Below are positions 16,683 through 24,247 of a DNA stretch of 64,000 nt, piece after piece; positions within the stretch are counted from its first letter, which is position 1; the number at the start of each line of letters is the position of its first letter. The stretch comes from Aedoeadaptatus nemausensis (GTDB taxonomy: Bacteria; Bacillota; Clostridia; Tissierellales; Peptoniphilaceae). The position numbers were made by a program, and so were the translations under genes. The DNA lies in assembly GCF_903819165.1 (NCBI RefSeq), contig NZ_CAIJCS010000028.1, positions 1 through 64,000 on the forward strand, given 5' to 3'. Below the pieces are notes generated by a model. The model was not told the DNA's origin and did not search any database. It worked only from the letters and a program-made list of their open reading frames with translations.

Positions 16683-17240
16683 ATGAAGACACTCGTTATA
16701 GTAGATGCACAAAATGATTTTATTTCCGGATCCCTGGCCTGCCAAGGAAGCGAAGAGGCCATAAAAAATATCGTAAGCTATATTGAATGTGAGCCGGATA
16801 TGGACGTGGTATACACGGCGGATTGGCACAGCAAGACAAACGGAAGCTTTAAAGAAAACGGGGGCATCTGGCCGGTTCACTGTGTGGAAGATACGGAAGG
16901 CGCCGCGCTTTATGAGGGGTTTTACGAACTCAAGAGAGAGGACGCGCGCCCCAATGAGGGCAATGTCTTTAAAAAAGGGAAGCGGGACGATGTGGAGGAA
17001 TACTCCGCTTGCCGCGGCGTGAACGACAAAGGAGATGTGCTGGAAGAAGCGATTAAAGGCGATATTTTAGTGGCGGGCTTTGCAAGCGAATATTGCGTGC
17101 GGGAAACGTTACTGGGTCTTGCCGAAAAAGGGCACTCAGTAACCCTCTACCTTCCCGGCGTTGCCTATGTGGACAAAAAAGACCACGAGAAAAACATAGA
17201 AGATTTGGAAGCAAAAGGCTTTCAGCTCATTAAAGAATAA
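16683..17240 (+). CDS. nicotinamidase/isochorismatase-family cysteine hydrolase
   Basis: 185 residues. The catalytic triad of the family is visible: Asp in VDAQNDF (~8), Lys in VFKKGKRDD (~99), Cys in ASEYCVRETLLG (~138). Metal-binding and nicotinamidase-type motifs TADWHSKTNGSF and GGIWPVHCVEDTEGA favour a PncA-like nicotinamidase (nicotinamide to nicotinate, NAD salvage), although other amides cannot be excluded. AAAGGAG precedes ATG 16683, 13 nt after the sortase stop, so it may be on the thioesterase-sortase transcript. A terminator follows. Confidence 0.82.
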   Translation: MKTLVIVDAQNDFISGSLACQGSEEAIKNIVSYIECEPDMDVVYTADWHSKTNGSFKENGGIWPVHCVEDTEGAALYEGFYELKREDARPNEGNVFKKGKRDDVEEYSACRGVNDKGDVLEEAIKGDILVAGFASEYCVRETLLGLAEKGHSVTLYLPGVAYVDKKDHEKNIEDLEAKGFQLIKE

Positions 17241-17243
17241 TCA

Positions 17244-17274
17244 AAAAGGTCTTGGTTACGCCAAGGCTTTTTTT
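17244..17274 (+). terminator. terminator after the nicotinamidase-like gene
   Basis: AAAGGTCTTGG and CCAAGGCTTT pair (one G-T) around TTACG, followed by TTTT. Confidence 0.85.
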
Positions 17275-17386
17275 GTGCCGTTCATCAATATAAAACGACC
17301 GTTTAGAGCAAAAGAGAAGGCAAATATTTTTGTTTTTTGCAAAAGGTTTTATCTAGCAAAGATAAACCTTTCATTCAATAATTATT

Positions 17387-17553
17387 TTTAGGGGAAAGGA
17401 ATAGGCCGTTGCGATTCGGCCTCTTTCCTTTCCCCTAAAACCCCAATCCTTTCCACCCTAACGCTTCCAATATGTCCAAATGGCTAACGCCATTTGATTG
17501 GTATTGGGCTTCGTCGCAGAGGATATTCACTTAATAGGTTGTTTATTGTCGCT
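17387..17553 (-). repeat. dual-hairpin repeat, copy C (inverted)
   Basis: Minus-strand copy of the element seen at 6611 and 10206. Hairpin 2 is at 17387-17440 (outer arm TTTTAGGGGAAAGGAA and complement; inner GGCCG/CGGCC instead of GGGCG/CGCCC), the linker is at ~17441-17465, and hairpin 1 is CAAATGGC/GCCATTTG at 17477-17496 with loop TAAC (GTTA on the minus strand). Confidence 0.8.
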
Positions 17554-17555
17554 CA

Positions 17556-17870
17556 TGTCTGACGAGTGAGCAGCCGTCGACTCTATCCAATCAGTCATCG
17601 CTTCGCTCGGCTTCTTGGAGATTCTTGACATACCCGTAGGGCACAGGTACCCACAGGGCACAGGTACCCATAGGGCACAGGTAAGACCTACCACGTAATC
17701 AAAGATTTCTGGCTAAGGCTTCAGGCTCGCACCTACGGTTGCGAATGGCAGGATCCACACACCTAAATTTTTATATCGATAAACGACGATATTTCCCCAA
17801 TACATAATCGCCGTATTGGGTGAGACCCAATGTAGGGGCGGGCTTGCCCGCCCGAACGGGGTGAGCGAAG
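17556..17870 (-). repeat. R2 intergenic repeat fragments with triple 17-bp microrepeat
   Basis: Shares GTCGACTCTATCCAATCAG-type sequence and GGCTTCTTGGAGATTCTTGACATACCC with 9800-10110, followed by three tandem microrepeats of the ACAGGGCACAGGTACCC type (17636-17690). A GGGGCGGGCTTGCCCGCCC inverted motif lies near 17835-17853. The stretch to 18010 has no convincing gene. Confidence 0.65.
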
Positions 17871-18010
17871 ATGATGGAACGATCAGTAAGCGGGGAAATT
17901 ATGAGGATCGAGATTCAAATCGACGCCGTGAACGAAAAATTAAGGAGTCTCGAAGGCTAAGCCTTTCTTTCGTCCGGAAAAAACGGTAGGATAGAGGAAA
18001 GGAGGTTCTT

Positions 18011-18748
18011 ATGAAAACCCACGAATTATTAAACGAATTAAAATCAAAAGAATGGGTGAATTTAACCCACGAACTTACGAAGGATATGGCCATATACCAA
18101 GCCTTTAATCCCCTGGGCGAGCGCGTGCTCACCACCTTGGAAGAGACGGGATCGGACAATCGGGAATACACTTTGGGCACCTCCCACGGAACCCACGTAG
18201 ATGCGCCGGCCCATTTTATGGCGGGAGGCAGAATTTTATCGGAGATTCCTTTAAAGGAACGCTATCTTCCCCTTTACGTCCTTCATCTGGAAAAAGAGGT
18301 GGAGGCGGACAACGGCTACGCCGTGAGCGTGGAGGATATTAAGAAATTCGAGGAAACCTACGGCGAAATCCCCGAGGGCGCCTTCGTCGCCTTTTCCTCC
18401 GGCTGGTACCACCGTATCTATTCGCAGGAAGACTTCACCAATACCGACGAAAAAGGCGTGGAAATTACGCCGGGTTGGTCCGTAGAGGCGTTGAAGTATT
18501 TAAGCGAGGATCGAAAGATTACCGCCATCGGCCACGAAACATTGAACACCGATTCGGGACCGGAAGCGGCAGAGGCCGGGGACCTTGTGGCCCAGCGCTA
18601 CTGGCTCAATCAAAACAAATTCCAGGTTGAAGTTATGGCGAATCTGGATAAAGTGCCCGCTACAGGCGCCGTCATTATGATCAACACCCTGCATATAAAA
18701 GACGCCGTGGCCTTCCCCGCGGAAGTTATCGCCGTGTTCGATAAGTAA
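18011..18748 (+). CDS. cyclase-family metal hydrolase (kynurenine formamidase-like)
   Basis: 245 residues of the cyclase/kynurenine formamidase-like superfamily. The metal-binding signature THVDAPAHF is preceded by GTSHG (together HGTHxDxPxHF, ~59-68), and a second His is in AIGHETLNTDSG (~174). The N-terminal WVNLTHELTKDM is also typical. Members hydrolyse formyl-kynurenine or other amides and lactones; this substrate is unknown. AAAGGAGG precedes ATG 18011. The last ~50 bp and the terminator are duplicated at 20881, beyond two unrelated genes; the three differences inside the coding part are all silent third-position changes. Confidence 0.85.
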   Translation: MKTHELLNELKSKEWVNLTHELTKDMAIYQAFNPLGERVLTTLEETGSDNREYTLGTSHGTHVDAPAHFMAGGRILSEIPLKERYLPLYVLHLEKEVEADNGYAVSVEDIKKFEETYGEIPEGAFVAFSSGWYHRIYSQEDFTNTDEKGVEITPGWSVEALKYLSEDRKITAIGHETLNTDSGPEAAEAGDLVAQRYWLNQNKFQVEVMANLDKVPATGAVIMINTLHIKDAVAFPAEVIAVFDK

Positions 18749-18800
18749 AAAATTTGAGAGAAAACCCTGCCATCCGAATTCGGATAGCGGGGTTTTTGAG
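18699..18800 (+). repeat. direct repeat, left copy (cyclase 3' end + terminator)
   Basis: From AAGACGCCGTGG to the T run of the terminator; matches 20880-20982 with three silent differences in the coding part and more divergence in the terminator. The pair brackets the two-gene module at 18920-20881. Confidence 0.8.
18761..18797 (+). terminator. terminator of the cyclase gene
   Basis: AAAACCCtGCcATCCGAATT pairs with its imperfect complement ending GGGGTTTTT. A second version stands at 20941-20977. Confidence 0.85.
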
Positions 18801-18814
18801 TGCCAATAAAAGAA

Positions 18815-18843
18815 TTCTCATGGCCATAAAATATGGGTATAAT
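18815..18843 (+). promoter_or_regulatory. promoter of the PolC-like/nuclease module
   Basis: TTCTCA (18815-18820), 17-bp spacer, TATAAT (18838-18843), immediately behind the cyclase terminator. Gives the module its own transcription. Confidence 0.6.
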
Positions 18844-18919
18844 GGAGATAGGTATTGTGATAAAGGGCTGACTCTTCAAAAATAGCTTATACAGATATCA
18901 AAGTAGAAAGGAGACGACG

Positions 18920-19888
18920 ATGAACATTAAAGAAACGATCCGTAAGAAGGCAGTGAAAGCATATTCAGAGAACGACTATGTAAAGGAAAGAGTCGAAAAA
19001 GAGCTGGACTATTTTGAAAAAGGCGAGAGATTCGGAGAAATAGAAAGTCTTTTAAAAATTAAAGAAAAAGTAGACGATCAAAATGTTTATGTATTTCCGA
19101 CGGGGATGTTATCTCTGTATCTTTTAGATTTAGACTTCATCAACCCCTTGCCTGCCCATTACTATGATCCGGAGAAAAAACAAATTCTATTCGATAACTC
19201 CGCTCTCTATGGTGTAGATTTACCGGAAAGGGAAGGGCTTGAAAGAGACGGTTTTAATATATCTGAAGAATACTCGTTGAATTTAAAGAAGCCCATACAC
19301 TTTGAACTGTACTTATATGAAAAATATAGTGATGACATTAAAGAATTACTAAAAAATAGCTTCGATATAGCGATTAAATCTGAAGAAGCCGAAAGGGACG
19401 GGTATAAGGAGAAAATTACGTACGGAGCGACCGGAATTATATTTGATGATTCTTATGTAGATGGTTTTTTCGGCAAAAACCTGTGCCGAGATATTGATAG
19501 TGTAGATTTTTCAAGATACTTATTTGAAGGTTCTGCAAAGGATCTATTGGAGAATGAACTAAAAAGCGAAAGACCGAAGACTTTTAAAGAAATGGAAGAA
19601 CTCTTGGCGTTATCAAAACTTTCGGCAAGGGAATGGGTCGATAAATTGACGCAATTTAAAGACTCAAAACTCCCTAAAACAAGAGAAGACATATTTGAAT
19701 ATCTGAGAAATGAAGGGCATTCTGCCGAGGATGCAGCTGAAATTACTCGCCAAATTTCAATAGGAAAAAATCCGGATGTTAGAACTTCAGATGAAGGGAT
19801 AAAAGAATATTTTGAACAGCTTCAATATGTATGGACCAAAGGAGCTGTAGTATCCTTTTTTCTAAGGGATTATTTTGCCAAACGGTGA
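18920..19888 (+). CDS. shrunken PolC-like protein (DNA polymerase III PolC mimic)
   Basis: 322 residues. Segments align in order with the polymerase core of Gram-positive PolC: VKERVEKELDYF (~21-32), FINPLPAHYYDPEKK (~73-87; PolC has VNPLPPHYVCP), YGVDLPEREGLERDGFNI (~97-114; PolC FDLPDK...KKDGHDI), RPKTFKEMEELLALS (~218-232), TREDIFEYLRNEG (~254-266), and YFEQLQYVWTKGAVVSFFL (~297-315; PolC KIKYMFPKAHAAAYVL). The catalytic Asp pair of PolC (PDIDLNF) is replaced here by PIHFELY, the SRGSVGSS loop by VFPTGMLS, and zinc cysteines are lost. So it is probably an inactive mimic. AAAGGAG precedes ATG 18920. It ends 6 bp before the nuclease-like gene. Homology recalled by motif; role unknown. Confidence 0.65.
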   Translation: MNIKETIRKKAVKAYSENDYVKERVEKELDYFEKGERFGEIESLLKIKEKVDDQNVYVFPTGMLSLYLLDLDFINPLPAHYYDPEKKQILFDNSALYGVDLPEREGLERDGFNISEEYSLNLKKPIHFELYLYEKYSDDIKELLKNSFDIAIKSEEAERDGYKEKITYGATGIIFDDSYVDGFFGKNLCRDIDSVDFSRYLFEGSAKDLLENELKSERPKTFKEMEELLALSKLSAREWVDKLTQFKDSKLPKTREDIFEYLRNEGHSAEDAAEITRQISIGKNPDVRTSDEGIKEYFEQLQYVWTKGAVVSFFLRDYFAKR

Positions 19889-19894
19889 TTTAGG

Positions 19895-20881
19895 ATGAAA
19901 GAGATTTCTATTTGGAGATTGCAGACGAAGACAGATAATGAAATCAAAGATTACTCGGTCTCAGATTACTGTATCGATAATGGTCTTTTAGCCCTAGGGT
20001 GGAGTTTAAGGGATAGTCATTTAGGAGAGAAGGCCCACTCGGAAGAGATAATAAAGTCGAGATCTCTTATAGGTGAAGGAAACGAAGAAGAAAATTATGA
20101 TAAATATGAACGTTTTGTAAAAGAAAATGATATTTACAAAAGCTATTCCAATATCACTCGTTTAAAAAATGATGTTAAGCCCTATGATCTGGTGTGGATG
20201 AGGAAAAACGGAATCTATTGGCTGGGGCTTGTGGGAGAAAATAGCAAATATTGCTATAATTCATCGGAACAAGCATTAAATATGGACGCTTCAAACCAAA
20301 GAACGGATATCAAATGGTTTGAGGTCGGAGGAGAAGCCGATGTGCCGGGCACCGTTACGACGTGTTTCATACAAGGTCATACTTTGCAGAGAATTAATCA
20401 GGAGGGTGTATTGGAATTTTCAACACACCTTATCAATACTTTGAGTGGGGAAGCTATTTACGAAGCGAAGAAAATGGAGAAAATTCCGGAATCCTTATTT
20501 AATCTTTTGTCCCCAAATGATTGTGAGGATGTTCTCTGCATGTGGTTATCTAAAAAATACGGATATATAGCCGTTCCCTCGACCTGCAAGCTATCGACCC
20601 AACTTTATGAATGTGTGTTGCTCAACCCGAAGGAAGATGAGAATAAAGAAGTGTACGTACAAGTAAAAAAAGGGAATGATAATCTGAAATATTCAGACTA
20701 TCAGCACCTGGACGGAGAAGTATGGTTATTTACGACAGAAGGACAGGTTATAGGAGAGAAACAAGAAGGCATAAATGCAGTCGACCCCATTGAAATTTAT
20801 GATTTCGTCATGAGCGGCGATAACGACAACTACTTGCCAAGCAAAATAATAAAGTGGAGAGAAGTGTTGGAGCTTTATTAA
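19895..20881 (+). CDS. EVE/PUA-like domain + putative PD-(D/E)xK nuclease
   Basis: 328 residues. The N-terminal ~165 residues (ISIWRLQTK, NGLLALGWSL, NITRLKNDVKPYDLVWMR, GIYWLGLVG) have the strand order and W/G-rich feel of EVE/PUA-like modules that read modified bases. The C-terminal part (~200-285) looks like a restriction-endonuclease fold: Glu/Asp in NDCEDVLCMWLSKKYGY, a strand TQLYECVLLNP, then VYVQVKKG (Q-x-K) and DGEVWLFTTEG. A modification-dependent (type IV-like) nuclease is the inference. It starts 6 bp after the PolC-like gene; codon use is more AT-rich than the neighbouring housekeeping genes. The stop codon abuts the right direct repeat. Domain calls need a structure search. Confidence 0.6.
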   Translation: MKEISIWRLQTKTDNEIKDYSVSDYCIDNGLLALGWSLRDSHLGEKAHSEEIIKSRSLIGEGNEEENYDKYERFVKENDIYKSYSNITRLKNDVKPYDLVWMRKNGIYWLGLVGENSKYCYNSSEQALNMDASNQRTDIKWFEVGGEADVPGTVTTCFIQGHTLQRINQEGVLEFSTHLINTLSGEAIYEAKKMEKIPESLFNLLSPNDCEDVLCMWLSKKYGYIAVPSTCKLSTQLYECVLLNPKEDENKEVYVQVKKGNDNLKYSDYQHLDGEVWLFTTEGQVIGEKQEGINAVDPIEIYDFVMSGDNDNYLPSKIIKWREVLELY

Positions 20882-20982
20882 GACGCTGTGGCCTTCCCCG
20901 CGGAAGTGATCGCCGTGTTTGATAAGTAAAAATTTATGGAAAAACCCCGCTGTCCCGGATGGGATACGGGGTTTTTTGTGTG
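20880..20982 (+). repeat. direct repeat, right copy (displaced cyclase 3' end)
   Basis: Starts at the stop codon of the nuclease-like gene; AAGACGCTGTGGCC... down to GATAAGTAAAAATTT plus a terminator. It is a detached 3' end of a cyclase gene without its body. Confidence 0.8.
20941..20977 (+). terminator. terminator of the PolC-like/nuclease module
   Basis: AAAACCCCG and CGGGGTTTT stem with an inner TCCC/GGGA stem, followed by TT. Homologous to the cyclase terminator. Confidence 0.85.
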
Positions 20983-21025
20983 GAAGGCAGTATGTTGCGG
21001 TGTAATAGGATGATTTTTTATTTGG

Positions 21026-21330
21026 GGGAAACTCTCGCACACCGGAGACGGGCGGGCAGGCCCGCCCCTACATAGGGCTTCAACTGATGTAATGGTCTTT
21101 GTTTCGGGCAATGAACTTTCCATATTGCAATATAATAAAACCGAAAAAGACCATCCCTACGCATCCGTAGGGGCAGGCCCGCAATACGCGATCGACGATG
21201 TTTGCCCGACACGCAATAATTGTTTCGCAGAAAATTTCTACCAATCATCCCATTAACTTTGCAAACCCCGTTCGGACGGGCAGGCCCGCCCCTACATTTG
21301 GCTTCAACCGATGTAATGGTTTTTGTTTCG
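21026..21330. repeat. R2 intergenic repeats, two related copies
   Basis: The block GGGCGGGCAGGCCCGCCCCTAC plus GGCTTCAAC-GATGTAATGG and TTTGTTTCGGG occurs at ~21040-21110 and again at ~21270-21335. Between them is a GTAGGGGCAGGCCCG...GACGATGTTTGCCCG unit like those at 9925 and 10180. No gene seen from 20983 to 21536. Confidence 0.7.
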
Positions 21331-21478
21331 GGACGATCTCTAAGACGATCTTGAAAATCTATGAATGTTATTTAGAAATGGAAAGGGATGATGTCTTAAT
21401 TTTATCTCCATCATCAACCAAAAGGTGCCTTCAAGATTATGATGGATGTTTTTTCTCAGCCTTTGAAGTGAGCAATCT

Positions 21479-21506
21479 TTGAGAATAATTTCGAAGAGCA
21501 TATAAT
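21479..21506 (+). promoter_or_regulatory. promoter of the EamA transporter
   Basis: TTGAGA (21479-21484), 16-bp spacer, TATAAT (21501-21506), 30 bp before the TTG start. Confidence 0.65.
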
Positions 21507-21536
21507 AGAACTATGAATAAAATCGGGAGGTAAAAT

Positions 21537-22454
21537 TTGTTAACGAAAAAAAGGAAAGCTGTTTTATTATGCATCTTCGCCATGATGTTATGGGGCACCG
21601 CCATACCGCTTATTAAATCCACTTATGTGGAGCTTGCCATCGGCCAAGAGGACACGGGACTGAAGATTTTACTTGCGGGGATCCGTTTTTTTCTGGCGGG
21701 GCTCATGACGTTCACTTATTTTAAAGTAAGCAACAATGGTCATCGAATCGATTATAAAAAAATAAACCTGAAATTTATCGTGATACTGGCTCTAATTCAA
21801 ACGTCTTTGCAATATATTTTTTATTACATCGGCCTTTCCCACGTCGCCGGTGTAAAATCGTCGATTATTCAATCGACCAATGCCTTTATCGTCGTCTTGA
21901 TTTCGGCGGTTTTACTTCCCGACGAAAAGGTCAATCCGAATATTATTTTGGCGCTTATATTGGGAACCCACGGCATCTTTATTACGAACTATACGGGTGA
22001 AAGTCTTTCGGGAAGCCTCCGCTTCTCCGGCGAAGGGTTTATTCTGCTTGCCACTTTCTTTAATGCTTTGGCTTCTGTCATGCTTAGAAAATACGGCAAG
22101 GGCGAAAACCCATTTATCGTCACATCCTTTCAGTTCATCCTTGGCTCTTTGGTGCTCATTGCTTTAGGAATCGCCTTAACCGGCGGCTTCCTTGCCCTGA
22201 CCCCCAAGGGAATGGTCATGATTTTATACGGATCCTTTATATCGGCCTGCGCTTTTTCCATATGGACATGGGTTCTTCAACAGTACAGCGCCAATGAATT
22301 CGGCGTCTACAAATTGTTTATTCCGATTTTCGGTTCCCTTTTTTCGGTTCTGGCCTTGGGCGAGGCTTTTACCGTCAATATGGCGGCGGGGCTCGCTCTG
22401 GTCTTGCTCGGCTCCTTAATTTTAAATAAAAAACAATTGCCCTTTGGGAACTAG
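21537..22454 (+). CDS. EamA-family (DMT) transporter
   Basis: 305 residues with ten predicted helices in two EamA halves (AMMLWGTAIPLIKSTYVEL in the first; FSIWTWVLQQYSANEFGVY in the second), a drug/metabolite-type exporter of the inner membrane, often for amino acids or nucleosides. TTG 21537 is the start because GGGAGG stands 6 nt upstream and no ATG is near. It is monocistronic, between its own promoter and a strong terminator. Substrate unknown. Confidence 0.85.
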   Translation: MLTKKRKAVLLCIFAMMLWGTAIPLIKSTYVELAIGQEDTGLKILLAGIRFFLAGLMTFTYFKVSNNGHRIDYKKINLKFIVILALIQTSLQYIFYYIGLSHVAGVKSSIIQSTNAFIVVLISAVLLPDEKVNPNIILALILGTHGIFITNYTGESLSGSLRFSGEGFILLATFFNALASVMLRKYGKGENPFIVTSFQFILGSLVLIALGIALTGGFLALTPKGMVMILYGSFISACAFSIWTWVLQQYSANEFGVYKLFIPIFGSLFSVLALGEAFTVNMAAGLALVLLGSLILNKKQLPFGN

Positions 22455-22470
22455 AGAATAATAAAGAATT

Positions 22471-22505
22471 ACCGACGTGGCCGTAGTGCTGACGTCGGTT
22501 TTTTA
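22471..22505 (+). terminator. terminator of the EamA gene
   Basis: ACCGACGT and ACGTCGGT pair, followed by a T run. Confidence 0.9.
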
Positions 22506-22589
22506 TATGGAGTTTCGGTAAATTTTGATGAAGCGGGATTTTATGATAAACTATTTAAATTATGTTACATGATGAATAAAGGAGTATAA

Positions 22590-23846
22590 ATGAATAAAAA
22601 AACAATAAGTATTATTTTCGCCTACGTCGGCGTTCTCACCGGCGCCGGTCTGGCAAGCGGGCAGGAGCTCATGCAGTACTTTCTGTCCTTCGGCCTTCCG
22701 GGGCTTTACGGCATCGCCGCGGTGGGCCTCTTGCACATAGTGGTCGGCGGCATCATCCTGCAACTCGGAAGCCACTTCGTCGCCCAAAGCCACATCGATG
22801 TGCTGGATGAGGTGACCCCCGCCGTCGTGACGAAATTAATGGATTACGCCCTGATCATCAATTGCTTTTTAATGGGCTTTGTTATGATCGCAGGGGCCGG
22901 ATCGAATCTGGAGCAACAATTCGGCTTAGCACCCTGGATGGGCTCTTTATTATGTACGGCGCTGATCGTCGTCGTGGGTATGTTGGATTTTGAGAAAGTG
23001 GCCAAAATCATAGGAGGCTTTACGCCCTTGGTCCTGGTCTTTACATTGATCGGTGCGGCCTACACCATGGTAAATGTGAGTCCGGAGATGGCGTTTTTGG
23101 ATAGTTTGGGCAAGACCCTGACCCCGGCGCTTCCCAATCTTTCCTTATCCACCATTAATTACTTCGGCCTTTGCATGATCAGCGGCATTTCCATGGCCTT
23201 TGTCTTAGGGGGCAGTAAAACCGACCCGGCCGAAGCGCGCATCGGTGGCATGATAGGCGGCGCCCTCGTGGCCGTCCTGACGGGACTCGTCGGCGTGACG
23301 CTGTTTCTCACCTTGGGAATTTCGAAAGACGCGGATATTCCCATGCAAACTGTGTTAGACAATGTGCATCCCGCCCTGGGTCTCGCCATGTCCATCATTA
23401 TCTTCGGTATGATCTTCAACACGGGCATGTCCCTATTTTATTCCGCCGCACGACGTCTATCCGCCACGGAAGGTACTTTTAAGCGGAATCTGATTATCTT
23501 TACCTTGGTGGGCTTCGGCCTTTCTTTCTTGGGATTTAAAAAATTAATGGCCATACTCTATCCGATTTTAGGGTATTTGGGCCTGATCCTGATCCTTATT
23601 TTAATCGCCGCCTGGATTCGGGAACGGAGTGAAATCAAATTAGAAATTAGAAAGAGAAAGACCATGACACGTTTGACGCGAAAGAAAATGGATGACGATA
23701 AAGAGTTCACCAAGAAAGACGATGAAAAATTGGATAAACTCGCCGAGGTCTCGATCATAGAGGACAAAAAAATAAAAAAAGCCGTATCGGAGGAAGTGGC
23801 CGAGGAACTGGAAGAGGAAAATGATGAGAGCGAGGAATCCCTCTAA
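22590..23846 (+). CDS. YkvI-like membrane transporter
   Basis: 418 residues. Ten or more helices with the YkvI/APC-like opening FAYVGVLTGAGLASGQELMQ (the GxGxASGxE unwound helix) and YFGLCMISGISMAFVLGG (~192-209). After the last helix (~345) there is a long charged cytosolic tail (Lys-rich, then acidic: EEVAEELEEEN). AAAGGAG precedes ATG 22590. Probably an amino-acid or other small-solute carrier; the tail might be regulatory. A terminator follows about 110 bp downstream. Confidence 0.8.
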   Translation: MNKKTISIIFAYVGVLTGAGLASGQELMQYFLSFGLPGLYGIAAVGLLHIVVGGIILQLGSHFVAQSHIDVLDEVTPAVVTKLMDYALIINCFLMGFVMIAGAGSNLEQQFGLAPWMGSLLCTALIVVVGMLDFEKVAKIIGGFTPLVLVFTLIGAAYTMVNVSPEMAFLDSLGKTLTPALPNLSLSTINYFGLCMISGISMAFVLGGSKTDPAEARIGGMIGGALVAVLTGLVGVTLFLTLGISKDADIPMQTVLDNVHPALGLAMSIIIFGMIFNTGMSLFYSAARRLSATEGTFKRNLIIFTLVGFGLSFLGFKKLMAILYPILGYLGLILILILIAAWIRERSEIKLEIRKRKTMTRLTRKKMDDDKEFTKKDDEKLDKLAEVSIIEDKKIKKAVSEEVAEELEEENDESEESL

Positions 23847-23954
23847 GATATCTGAGCGGATCGCTGAAGCTCGGCATCATATGGTCTATTTGGCGATGAA
23901 GAACAAAGAACCGATCATAGTCATGGTCGCGGCATGTTATTCGATCGCCATTTC

Positions 23955-23984
23955 AAGCACTTACAAATTGTAGGTGCTTTTTTT
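23955..23984 (+). terminator. terminator after the YkvI-like gene
   Basis: AAGCACTTACAA pairs with TTGTAGGTGCTT (one G-T) and is followed by T5. Confidence 0.88.
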
Positions 23985-24247
23985 GTCCTCGCAAACCGAA
24001 CTTCTTGCAAGCGGAAGGGGTGCGGTAAAAACAAAGTGCAATCGTAACATTATTTGTTGATTTTCCGCCATGCTCATTAAGTTGTCCTGAACAAAAAGTG
24101 GATAAAGGCATAAATTGAAGATAAAATGGAAATAAAGTACGGGATTTGTGAGAAGGCGGCTTTGACTTAGCCCGAATCGAAGAATTTAAGAAAAAGGATA
24201 GAGTAAAGAAGTTCACTGTGGATCGGTTGTAAATAGAAGGTGGTATC
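23985..24247 (+). other. intergenic stretch with possible gene remnant
   Basis: 263 bp without an intact gene. Near 24125-24235 two short frames join by a frameshift: MEIKYGICEKAA (start ~24127) and then FDLARIEEFKKKDRVKKF...* . This looks like a decayed 3' end of some small gene; family not recognised. No clear promoter for the J-domain gene. Confidence 0.3.

Noticed and set aside
17871-17960. 29-codon frame ending in KLRSLEG before the cyclase gene
   Set aside because: Its start lies in an R2 repeat, no ribosome site, too short to recognise.
24127-24235. Intact small gene upstream of the J-domain gene
   Set aside because: Needs a frameshift to join two short frames; family not recognised, so left as a possible remnant only.
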